Assembly (NCBI GenBank): GCA_026706345.1
Contig: JAPOYX010000152.1
Coordinates: 1-35,360, forward strand
Direction: 5' to 3'
DNA length: 35,360 nucleotides
Origin: Gemmatimonadota bacterium
GTDB lineage: Bacteria; JAAXHH01
Shown here piece by piece: positions 1 through 6,498 of this stretch. Position 1 is the stretch's first letter, and each line of letters opens with the position of its first letter. A program made the position numbers and the translations under genes. The notes beneath the pieces were generated by a model, which saw only the letters and a program-made list of their open reading frames with translations, searched no databases and was not told the DNA's origin.

Positions 1-263
1 CAGGGCGGGGGGGGGGGGGGGTAGTGCTTGTATTTACTACACTTAGAGATTTTTTGTTCTTCTTTGACAGTAGTGCCAAGACGAATCGACAGACCAAGGT
101 CTACAGCAAATAACCCAACTGACATCGTTGCCATCCCATCAAGAAGCCATCAGATACGTACGGCAGCATGTAAATTGTATGGTAATTGCCACATAATACC
201 GTAAAACTTTATAAAAGCAACAAGTAAATTCCTCAAGTGCCCGCGTGTGTTGGTGGCATTCCG
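1..263. other. AT-rich left edge with a 15-G run, no gene seen
   Basis: Positions 7-21 are an uninterrupted run of 15 G, followed by about 220 bases that are clearly more AT-rich than the rest of the window. No convincing coding frame, tRNA or hairpin terminator is visible. The stretch lies downstream of ilvE (minus strand), so it should hold that gene's 3' end signals, but I cannot define a stem with a T-tract. A homopolymer at the very start of a sequence is typical of a contig edge or sequencing artefact, so the first 20 or so bases should be treated with caution. Confidence 0.5.
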
Positions 264-1187
264 TCACACGCGCGTCAGCCAGCCGTGGGCATCCTCGCCC
301 TCGCCGGTGGTGACTGCGAAGAACCGGTCCTGGATCTCTTTCGTGACCGGACCGCGGGATCCGCCGCCCACGGTGATGCGGTCGATGGACCGGACCGGCG
401 TCACCTCCACGGCGCTGCCCACGAAGAAGACTTCGTCGGCGATGTAGAGCATTTCCCGGGGGATGTCCTGTTCGACGACCTCGAACCCGGCGTCCTGCGC
501 AAGCGTCATGACGGAGTTGCGGGTTATGCCACCGAGGACCGAGGCCGCCAGGCTGTTCGTGATGACCCGCCCTTCCTTCACGACGAAGATGTTCTCGCCG
601 CTTCCCTCGCTGATCAGGCCGTCGGTGTTCAGGGCTATGCCCTCGCTGTACCCGTTCTCAATGGCCTCCATGCGGATCAACTGGGAGTTGAGGTAGTTTC
701 CGCCGGCCTTCGACAGGGCGGGGTGGGTATTCGGCGCGGGTCGGGTCCAGGACGAGATGCACACGTCCACGCCGTTCTCCAGTACGTCGTCGCCGAGATA
801 GGCGCCCCAGTCCCATGTACCGATGGCGACTTCCACAGGGCATCCCAGGGGGTCGACGCTGAGCAGGCCGTACCCGCGGTAGACGACGGGACGGACGTAA
901 CAGGACGTGTGCTTGTTGGTCCGGATGGTTTCCAGTACCGCTTCGCTGATTTCTTCTCTGGAGTAGGGGATTTCGACCCGGTAGATCTTGCAGGAATCGA
1001 AGAGCCTGTCCACGTGCTCCTGTAGCCGGAATACCGCGGATCCCTGTTTCGTCTCGTAGCAGCGCATGCCCTCGAAGAAACTCGAACCGTAATGTACCAC
1101 GTGGGAAAGTACGTGGATCTTTGCGTCTCGCCAGGGTACCAGTTTCCCATTGAGCCAGATGTATTCGGCCTCCGGCAGGGTGGCCAT
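264..1187 (-). CDS. ilvE: Branched-chain amino acid aminotransferase (class IV PLP enzyme)
   Basis: Cytosolic PLP enzyme that interconverts leucine, isoleucine and valine with their 2-oxo acids, using glutamate/2-oxoglutarate. The 307-residue length is normal for the family. The N-terminal YGSSFFEGMRCY block, the Schiff-base lysine K160 in SKAGGNYLNS and the PLP-phosphate-binding motif EGSGENIF are all present. The ATG at 1187 is preferred over an upstream in-frame start at 1235 because AGAGGAGA lies just in front of it and the protein then begins directly with the fold (ATLPEAEYIWLNGK). It is divergent from ribD, and a likely promoter (TTGACA-N17-TAGTTT) lies about 55 nt upstream. D-amino-acid aminotransferase or ADC lyase are the alternatives in this fold; the sequence reads as BCAT. 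Confidence 0.93.
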   Translation of the reverse strand: MATLPEAEYIWLNGKLVPWRDAKIHVLSHVVHYGSSFFEGMRCYETKQGSAVFRLQEHVDRLFDSCKIYRVEIPYSREEISEAVLETIRTNKHTSCYVRPVVYRGYGLLSVDPLGCPVEVAIGTWDWGAYLGDDVLENGVDVCISSWTRPAPNTHPALSKAGGNYLNSQLIRMEAIENGYSEGIALNTDGLISEGSGENIFVVKEGRVITNSLAASVLGGITRNSVMTLAQDAGFEVVEQDIPREMLYIADEVFFVGSAVEVTPVRSIDRITVGGGSRGPVTKEIQDRFFAVTTGEGEDAHGWLTRV

Positions 1188-1220
1188 CGAGGTCTCCTCT
1201 CTGCGGTTCGGTTCGCGCCT

Positions 1221-1240
1221 TGCAATCCGGTGCAATCTGG
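1221..1240. repeat. Tandem 10-mers in the ilvE leader, possible operator
   Basis: Two adjacent 10-mers, TGCAATCCGG and TGCAATCTGG, differ at one base. They are spaced exactly one helical turn apart. They lie between the predicted ilvE -10 element (1244-1249) and the ilvE start codon, covering the expected transcription start, where a bound regulator would block ilvE transcription. The regulator is unknown; the operator role is inference. Confidence 0.35.
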
Positions 1241-1243
1241 CGC

Positions 1244-1272
1244 AAACTAGGGGGCGAACCCCCCGTTGTCAA
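1244..1272 (-). promoter_or_regulatory. Likely ilvE promoter, TTGACA-N17-TAGTTT
   Basis: On the minus strand a perfect TTGACA occupies 1272-1267 and TAGTTT occupies 1249-1244, with a 17-nt spacer. Transcription would start near 1237, giving a leader of about 50 nt that contains the AGAGGAGA ribosome-binding site. The -35 box is one arm of the palindrome at 1267-1290. Confidence 0.55.
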
Positions 1273-1290
1273 GGGCAAAAGGCCTTGACA
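1267..1290. promoter_or_regulatory. Palindrome carrying both divergent -35 boxes
   Basis: TGTCAAGG (1267-1274) and CCTTGACA (1283-1290) are perfect 8-bp inverted repeats separated by 8 nt. Read outward on each strand, the arms give TTGACA, the -35 boxes of ilvE (minus) and ribD (plus). A second dyad, CTAGGGGG (1247-1254) with CCCCCTAG (1304-1311), encloses this one and abuts both -10 elements. GGGGG-CGAA-CCCCC (1250-1263) can also fold as a tight hairpin. No FMN riboswitch is visible in this region. Confidence 0.6.
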
Positions 1291-1314
1291 CCCTCTTCGC
1301 GAACCCCCTAGCTT
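1285..1314 (+). promoter_or_regulatory. Likely ribD operon promoter, TTGACA-N18-TAGCTT
   Basis: A perfect TTGACA at 1285-1290 is followed after 18 nt by TAGCTT at 1309-1314. Only 5 nt separate the -10 from the ribD ATG at 1320, so the expected start of transcription is the A of the ATG or within a base of it. There is no Shine-Dalgarno sequence in front of ribD, which agrees with a leaderless mRNA. Confidence 0.55.
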
Positions 1315-1319
1315 ACCCC

Positions 1320-2414
1320 ATGACGCAATCGGAAAATGACGCGGTGTTCATGCGCCAGGCGCTGGAGCTTGCGGCGAAGGGAATCGGGCGGACCAGTCCC
1401 AATCCCATGGTGGGTTCCGTGGTCGTCCTCGACGGCGGCGTCCTGGGCCGGGGATACTACCGGGAATATGGCGGGCAACATGCCGAGCCGCAGGCGCTCG
1501 AGGAGGCCGGCGGCCGCGCGCGTGGGGCCGAGTTGTACGTTACCCTGGAGCCCTGCTGTCACCAGGGCAGTACGCCGCCGTGCACGGACGCGATCATCGC
1601 ATCGGGCATCGCCCGGGTCCACGTCGCCATGACCGATCCGGACAGGCGCGTGTCCGGCAAAGGGATCGAACGCCTGCGCGCGGCGGGCATAGCCGTGGAG
1701 ACGGGCCTCCTGGAATCGGAAGCGCGAGAGCTGAACACGGCCTACATACACCACCGGGAGACCGGTCGGCCCTTCGTGCTGCTCAAGCTCGCCCAGACCC
1801 TGGACGGCCGCATCGCCACGCGGAACGGCCAGTCGCAGTGGATCACCGGGGAGGACGCGCGGAAACGGGTACACCTGATGCGCAGCCGGGCGGACGCCGT
1901 GCTCGTGGGGATCGACACCGTGCTGGCGGACGACCCACGGCTCACGGTCCGTCACGTGGACGGGCGCCAGCCCCGTCGAATCGTGCTCGACAGCCTGGCC
2001 CGGACTCCGCTGGACGCACGGATATTGAACGGAGAAGCGCCGGCGACCATATGCGTTACGGACGCGGCGGACGCGGATCGGATCGACGGTCTGAAAGGGG
2101 CGGGCGCCGAGGTGCTCGTTCTGCCTGCCGGGGACGGATCCATTCCGCTGGAGCCACTCAAAGCGGCGCTTGGATCGGCCGGGATCGTGACCCTCATGGT
2201 AGAGGGCGGCAGCCGCGTCGCCACTTCCTTCCTGCGGGAAGGAGCGGTCGACCGGATCGCCTGCTTCGTCGCGCCGCGCATACTGGGCGCGGGGATTCCA
2301 TCCATCGCCGATCTGGAACTGGACGACCTCTCCAGGGCCATAGATCTGCGGGATACGCGGGTGGAACAACTGGGCGGCGATTTTCTCATCACGGGAACGC
2401 CGGGGTACGCCTGA
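1320..2414 (+). CDS. ribD: Riboflavin biosynthesis deaminase/reductase RibD
   Basis: Bifunctional cytosolic enzyme: it deaminates the diaminohydroxypyrimidine product of GTP cyclohydrolase II, then reduces the ribosyl side chain with NADPH. The 364-residue protein has an N-terminal deaminase domain with zinc ligands H54 (in HAEPQAL), C79 and C88 (PCCHQGSTPPC) and catalytic E56. A C-terminal RibD_C reductase domain starts near residue 155 (KLAQTLDGRIATRNG) and contains ADAVLVGIDTVLADDPRLT. The ATG at 1320 is chosen because the protein then starts like other RibD proteins; a TTG at 1266 would lie upstream of the likely promoter. First gene of the riboflavin operon, 72 nt before ribE, with no Shine-Dalgarno. 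Confidence 0.95.
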   Translation: MTQSENDAVFMRQALELAAKGIGRTSPNPMVGSVVVLDGGVLGRGYYREYGGQHAEPQALEEAGGRARGAELYVTLEPCCHQGSTPPCTDAIIASGIARVHVAMTDPDRRVSGKGIERLRAAGIAVETGLLESEARELNTAYIHHRETGRPFVLLKLAQTLDGRIATRNGQSQWITGEDARKRVHLMRSRADAVLVGIDTVLADDPRLTVRHVDGRQPRRIVLDSLARTPLDARILNGEAPATICVTDAADADRIDGLKGAGAEVLVLPAGDGSIPLEPLKAALGSAGIVTLMVEGGSRVATSFLREGAVDRIACFVAPRILGAGIPSIADLELDDLSRAIDLRDTRVEQLGGDFLITGTPGYA

Positions 2415-2486
2415 AGAGATCGAGGGCATGCCGCCAAGCGCGTCTGGTGAGATCATGGGCGGCCTTCGCTAAAGGGAGTTTGAACC

Positions 2487-3146
2487 ATGTTCACGGGTAT
2501 CGTTGAAACCACGGGCGCGGTACTGACGCTAGACGGCGACCGGGACGGCCTGAAGCTGACCGTTGAGGCGCCGGCCATGTCGGCCGGATTTCAGCCGGGC
2601 GACAGCGTCGCCGTGAACGGTGTCTGTCTGACCGTCGTGGATACCGCGGACGAGGTATTTTCCGTGGAGATCGTACCAGAGACGGTCTCCCGGACGACCT
2701 TCGGCAATCTGGGGGTCGGAGACCGGGTCAACCTGGAGCGGCCGCTGCGCCTGTCGGACCGCATAGACGGCCACCTGGTCCAGGGACACGTGGACGGCGT
2801 GGGACGCATCGCGGCGCGGGAAGAGCGGGGCAACAGCCTGTGGTACGAGGTGGAAATCCCGGACGATCTGACCCCCTTCGTCATCGAGAAAGGGTCCGTC
2901 GCGCTGGATGGAATTAGCTTGACAATCGCCAGTCTGACGGGTAATTTGGCAGCCGTGTCGATCATACCGCATACCGCGTCGATCACGACGTTCGGCAACA
3001 GGCGGAGCGGTGATGAAGTGAACATAGAAGTGGACATGGTCGGCCGGTACGTCGCGTCCCTTTTGCATTCCGGCTGGAACGTAGATCCTAGCGAGAAACC
3101 GGGGTCATCATCCATTACCGAAGCCTGGTTGAAAGATACGATGTAG
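2487..3146 (+). CDS. ribE: Riboflavin synthase alpha subunit
   Basis: Catalyses the last step of riboflavin synthesis, dismutating two molecules of 6,7-dimethyl-8-ribityllumazine. The 219-residue protein has the typical internal duplication of two lumazine-binding barrels: the first begins with MFTGIVETTG and contains VNGVCLTV, the second contains LDGISLTIASL near residues 140-155. An AAAGGGAG ribosome-binding site lies about 10 nt before the ATG. It sits between ribD and ribBA in the usual operon order. Some schemes call this gene ribC; the function is the same. Confidence 0.95.
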   Translation: MFTGIVETTGAVLTLDGDRDGLKLTVEAPAMSAGFQPGDSVAVNGVCLTVVDTADEVFSVEIVPETVSRTTFGNLGVGDRVNLERPLRLSDRIDGHLVQGHVDGVGRIAAREERGNSLWYEVEIPDDLTPFVIEKGSVALDGISLTIASLTGNLAAVSIIPHTASITTFGNRRSGDEVNIEVDMVGRYVASLLHSGWNVDPSEKPGSSSITEAWLKDTM

Positions 3147-3224
3147 CGCAGGCGATACCCGGCGACGGTTCGAGCACAGACCGGGACGCTTCGTTTCCGG
3201 GTGACCGAAAAACGGTTGAGCCGC

Positions 3225-4475
3225 ATGTCGTCCCCCTTTAGTACCATCCCGGATGCCATCGAAGAAATCAGGGCCGGGCGCATACTGATCGTCATCGACG
3301 ACGAAGACCGCGAAAACGAAGGTGATTTCATCATGGCCGCCGAAAGGACGACTCCGGCGGCCATTAACTTCATGGCCCGTTACGGCCGGGGACTGATCTG
3401 TCTTCCGACCACCCGCGAGCGCCTGGAAGAGCTCAAGGTGCCCGCCATGGTCGGCGAGGAGGTCAACACGGCGCTGCTGGGCACCCGGTTCACCGTATCG
3501 GTCGACGCCGTCAACGGTACGACCTCGGGCATATCGGCGGCGGACCGCGCCGAGACGGTCCAGGTGTTCGTCCGTCCGGGCAGCAGGCCCGATGACCTGG
3601 CGCGGCCGGGGCATATCTTTCCGCTGCAGGCCTTCGACGGCGGCGTATTGCGCCGGGCCGGACACACCGAGGCCACGGTCGACCTGATGCGGCTCGCCGG
3701 GCTCTATCCGGCCGGCGTGCTCTGCGAGATCATGGACGATGACGGGTCCATGGCCCGTCTTCCCCGCCTGGTCGAGATCGCGAACGATCATGACCTGAAG
3801 ATCATCACCATCAAGGACCTGATCGAATACCGCCGGCGCAGCGAGAAGCTGGTAAAGCGGGTAGTCACGACGACCATTCCGAGCAGATACGGGGAGTTCG
3901 AGTCCCACCTCTACGAGGACGAACTGACCGGCGATCATCACGTCGCCCTGGTCAAGGGCAGGGTGGACGGTGAGCCGAACGTGCTGGTCCGCGTACACTC
4001 CCAGTGTCTTACGGGAGACGTTTTCGGGTCCATGCGATGCGATTGCGGCGACCAGTTGCAGCAGGCACTGAAGCGCATCGCCGCCGAGGGAAGCGGCGTG
4101 CTGTTGTACATGCGACAGGAGGGCCGGGGCGTCGGACTGGCCAACAAGCTCAGGGCTTACGCCCTCCAGGATCAGGGCCATGATACGGTGGAAGCGAACC
4201 AGGCGCTGGGTCTGCCCGTGGACGCGCGCGACTATGGGATCGGATCCCAGATCCTGGCCGACCTGGGTCTGACCACGATCCGGATCATGACCAACAACCC
4301 GTCCAAGCGGGTCGGGATCGAGGGCTATGGCCTTCAGGTTACGGAACGCGTCCCGCTGCAGACTTCGCCGAACCGGCACAACGTGGGTTATCTCAAGACC
4401 AAGCGCGGCAAGCTTGGCCACCTGCTCGACCTCGACGAGTCGCCGGACGACGTCGGCTTCGACAGCCTGCTTTGA
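3225..4475 (+). CDS. ribBA: Bifunctional DHBP synthase / GTP cyclohydrolase II
   Basis: Supplies both precursors of riboflavin: the N-terminal half makes 3,4-dihydroxy-2-butanone 4-phosphate from ribulose 5-phosphate, and the C-terminal half opens GTP. The DHBP-synthase signature DDEDRENEGDF lies at residues 25-35 with Mg ligands intact. The cyclohydrolase half keeps the zinc cysteines C261, C272 and C274 (SQCLTGDVFGSMRCDCGDQL) and the catalytic RQEGRGVGLANK block, so both halves should be active. The 416-residue length is standard. The ATG at 3225 is preferred; an in-frame GTG at 3201 would add eight residues, and neither has a strong Shine-Dalgarno. A 155-nt gap with direct repeats follows before ribH. 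Confidence 0.95.
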   Translation: MSSPFSTIPDAIEEIRAGRILIVIDDEDRENEGDFIMAAERTTPAAINFMARYGRGLICLPTTRERLEELKVPAMVGEEVNTALLGTRFTVSVDAVNGTTSGISAADRAETVQVFVRPGSRPDDLARPGHIFPLQAFDGGVLRRAGHTEATVDLMRLAGLYPAGVLCEIMDDDGSMARLPRLVEIANDHDLKIITIKDLIEYRRRSEKLVKRVVTTTIPSRYGEFESHLYEDELTGDHHVALVKGRVDGEPNVLVRVHSQCLTGDVFGSMRCDCGDQLQQALKRIAAEGSGVLLYMRQEGRGVGLANKLRAYALQDQGHDTVEANQALGLPVDARDYGIGSQILADLGLTTIRIMTNNPSKRVGIEGYGLQVTERVPLQTSPNRHNVGYLKTKRGKLGHLLDLDESPDDVGFDSLL

Positions 4476-4580
4476 TTTCGCGCCTGCCGCGCGGGCCTTG
4501 CCCGCCATGCAGGCCTTGTTGACCGGATGATTCTGAAAAACCGCTGACCTGCGGACGGGAACGCGGGCGCGGACGGAAAT

Positions 4581-4632
4581 GATGTGCAAGGAGCAAGTTC
4601 GGATGGGCGTGATCCGCAAGGAGCGAGTTCGT
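4581..4632. repeat. 30-bp-period direct repeat duplicating the ribH ribosome-binding site
   Basis: The 22-mers at 4581-4602 and 4611-4632 match at 18 of 22 positions, each with the core GCAAGGAG followed by an AGTTCG block. Both copies carry AAGGAG (4588-4593 and 4618-4623). Copy 2 is the ribH Shine-Dalgarno, 7 nt before its GTG; copy 1 stands 9 nt before an ATG at 4603 that opens a 14-codon frame. Confidence 0.6.
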
Positions 4633-4647
4633 GACGAATTTGATTGA
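4603..4647 (+). CDS. Possible 14-codon leader peptide overlapping the ribH start
   Basis: ATG at 4603, preceded by AAGGAG with 9-nt spacing, opens a 14-codon frame ([14 protein letters not shown]) ending in TGA at 4645-4647. It spans the ribH GTG at 4631 in a different frame. Ribosomes on this short frame would cross the ribH initiation site, so it could tune ribH translation. It may equally be a by-product of the repeat. No homologue is recognised. Confidence 0.25.
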   Translation: MGVIRKERVRDEFD

Positions 4648-5146
4648 AGGCAGCCTGGTGAACGGCGCGACGGACCGGTACGGCATCGTCGTCGGCCGTT
4701 TCAACGGCTTCATCAGCGAATCCCTGCTGAAAGGCGCGCTGGACGGGCTCCGACGCCACGGAGTCGATGACGATCGGATCGACGTGGCCTGGGTGCCGGG
4801 CGCCTTCGAGATCCCGCTCGTGGCCAGAAAGATGGCGGGAAGCGGGAGTTATGACGCCGTGATCTGCCTGGGTTGCGTCATCCGCGGCGCCACGCCTCAC
4901 TTCGACTACGTGGCCGGGGAAGCAGCCAGGGGGATCGCGGCCGCGGGCCGGGACACCGGGGTCCCGGTGATCTTTGGCGTGCTGACCACGGAAAACCTCG
5001 AACAGGCCATCGAACGCGCCGGTACGAAAGCGGGCAACAGGGGATGGGACGCCGCGCTGGCCGCCCTGGAAATGGCCGACGTGATGCGCCGGCTGAGCGG
5101 ATCGGGCGGTCCGGGCGAGTCAGGCGAACCAGGGGACTCGGCGTGA
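4631..5146 (+). CDS. ribH: 6,7-dimethyl-8-ribityllumazine synthase
   Basis: Condenses DHBP with the pyrimidine product of RibD to make the substrate of riboflavin synthase; members form pentamers or icosahedral shells. The 171-residue protein has the substrate-binding GRFNGFIS, the [10 protein letters not shown] loop, and catalytic H90 in GATPHFDYV. The C-terminal 15-20 residues, a Gly/Ser/Glu-rich tail, go beyond the conserved fold. The start is GTG, preceded by AAGGAG with 7-nt spacing. The stop overlaps the nusB start by 4 nt (GTGA), indicating translational coupling. Confidence 0.95.
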   Translation: MTNLIEGSLVNGATDRYGIVVGRFNGFISESLLKGALDGLRRHGVDDDRIDVAWVPGAFEIPLVARKMAGSGSYDAVICLGCVIRGATPHFDYVAGEAARGIAAAGRDTGVPVIFGVLTTENLEQAIERAGTKAGNRGWDAALAALEMADVMRRLSGSGGPGESGEPGDSA

Positions 5147-5577
5147 ACGCGCGCGCGGCGGAACGGCGCCTGGGCCGTGAACTGGCCCTGCAGTCGCTGT
5201 ATCTCGCCGAACAGACCGGAGGGGATCCCGGCAAGGCCCTTCCCAGGCTGCCGGGATGGTCCCTGGCGCCGCAGAATACCCGGCGTTTCGCCGAGATGTT
5301 GATCGATCGGCTCGGGCAGCACCACGAGACCGTGAACCGGCACATCACCGCGGTGGTGCGGCACTGGGACCGGGACCGCGTGGCGCGCATCGACGACTGC
5401 ATCCTCCGGCTGGGCGCCTGCGAACTCATTGCCTTTCTCGATATACCGACGGCGGTTTCCATCAACGAAGCGATCGAGCTGGCCAAGAAGTACAGCACGG
5501 AACAGTCCGGGGGGTTCGTCAATGGCGTCCTGGACGCCGTGGCGGCGAGACACCTCGCGACGGCCGAGCAAACCTGA
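5143..5577 (+). CDS. nusB: Transcription antitermination protein NusB
   Basis: NusB binds boxA RNA together with S10 (NusE) and supports antitermination in rRNA operons. The 144-residue product starts with the family-typical [15 protein letters not shown] and ends with the helical region containing [18 protein letters not shown] and [12 protein letters not shown]. The GTG start overlaps the ribH stop by 4 nt, which places nusB as the last gene of the riboflavin operon; a rib-nusB junction is common in many bacterial phyla. The start is set by that overlap and by the conserved N-terminus, although the frame stays open further upstream. Confidence 0.93.
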   Translation: MNARAAERRLGRELALQSLYLAEQTGGDPGKALPRLPGWSLAPQNTRRFAEMLIDRLGQHHETVNRHITAVVRHWDRDRVARIDDCILRLGACELIAFLDIPTAVSINEAIELAKKYSTEQSGGFVNGVLDAVAARHLATAEQT

Positions 5578-5625
5578 TCCTGCCTTATCGGCATACCAGC
5601 GTATGCACAGGAATGAACCCGAAAA

Positions 5626-6363
5626 GTGCGATACGGCATTCTGTCCGACATACATGGAAACCTGGAAGCGCTGGATGCCGTGCTCGAAGCGCTGGAAGAA
5701 GAGCGCATAGACCGATACCTCTGCCTGGGCGACATGGTCGGGTACGGAGCCAGTCCCAATGAGTGTCTCGACCGCGTAATCGGGCTGACGACGGACGTGA
5801 TCGCCGGCAATCACGATCATGCCGCGATCGGGAAACTGGATATCGCCACGTTCAACCACTTTGCGGCGGAAGCGGCCCGGTGGACGCGGCGGCAGCTCAC
5901 ACCCGCGGGACGGCGGTACCTGGCCGAACTGCCCTACACCCGGCGAATAGGCGATCTCTACGCCGTCCACGCGAGCCCCGACAACCCTGGAGCATGGCAT
6001 TATCTTACGTCGCTCGGGCGCGTGATCGAAGGGTTCGAGGCGCTGCCCGGCGGCATATCGGTTTGTGTCCTGGGCCATACGCACTCGCCGGGCATTTTCG
6101 AATCGAGTACCGCGGAGAATCGATGCCGGGAGGTTCCGGCCCGCACACATCCCCTGGCGCCGGAGAACAGATACATCGTAAACGTCGGCAGTGTCGGTCA
6201 GCCGCGGGACGGTGATCCCAGGGCGGCTTACTGCGTGTTCGACGCGGGCGAGAGACGGCTCGAAATAAAGCGGGTTCCCTACGACATGGAGACGGTGCAA
6301 CGAAAGATCCGCGACGCCGGGCTGCCGGACATGCTCGCCGAACGCCTCGCGCACGGCAGATGA
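5626..6363 (+). CDS. Calcineurin-like metallophosphoesterase
   Basis: Binuclear-metal phosphoesterase of the YfcE/MJ0936-like class. All metal-binding blocks are present in order: D8 and H10 (SDIHGN), D36 (CLGDMVGYG), N62-H63-D64 (GNHDH), and a C-terminal GHTH. The 245-residue size fits cytosolic single-domain members that cleave phosphodiesters or small phosphomonoesters; the substrate cannot be read from sequence. The GTG start gives RYGILSDIHG at the very N-terminus, as is usual. The Shine-Dalgarno is weak. It lies 48 nt after nusB and could be co-transcribed with the rib operon. Confidence 0.88.
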   Translation: MRYGILSDIHGNLEALDAVLEALEEERIDRYLCLGDMVGYGASPNECLDRVIGLTTDVIAGNHDHAAIGKLDIATFNHFAAEAARWTRRQLTPAGRRYLAELPYTRRIGDLYAVHASPDNPGAWHYLTSLGRVIEGFEALPGGISVCVLGHTHSPGIFESSTAENRCREVPARTHPLAPENRYIVNVGSVGQPRDGDPRAAYCVFDAGERRLEIKRVPYDMETVQRKIRDAGLPDMLAERLAHGR

Positions 6364-6377
6364 GCAGCGGCTTATTC

Positions 6378-6470
6378 GCCCGATGACAGCGTCTCGCCCG
6401 CTGACGGCGTCTCGTCCCGATGGAGAACAGCATCTTGTCCGATGAAGAACAGTGTGTCATCCCGATGAAC
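6378..6470. repeat. Imperfect short direct repeats before the DUF2723 gene
   Basis: Two 18-mers (6378-6395 and 6396-6413) match at 16 of 18 positions. They are followed by two looser units of 23-24 nt (about 6414-6436 and 6437-6460) and a partial one. Each unit has a CCGATG or CCGCTG core. They fill the 135-nt gap between the phosphoesterase and the next gene. The fourth core opens a 20-codon frame (6420-6482) without a Shine-Dalgarno. No function is evident. Confidence 0.45.
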
Positions 6471-6498
6471 AAAGAACCTTAAAGGGGAATATCAGCAC

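Noticed and set aside
1266-1319. An upstream TTG start for ribD
   Set aside because: It lies within the -35 palindrome and would add 18 residues not seen in RibD; the ATG at 1320 fits both family N-termini and the promoter position.
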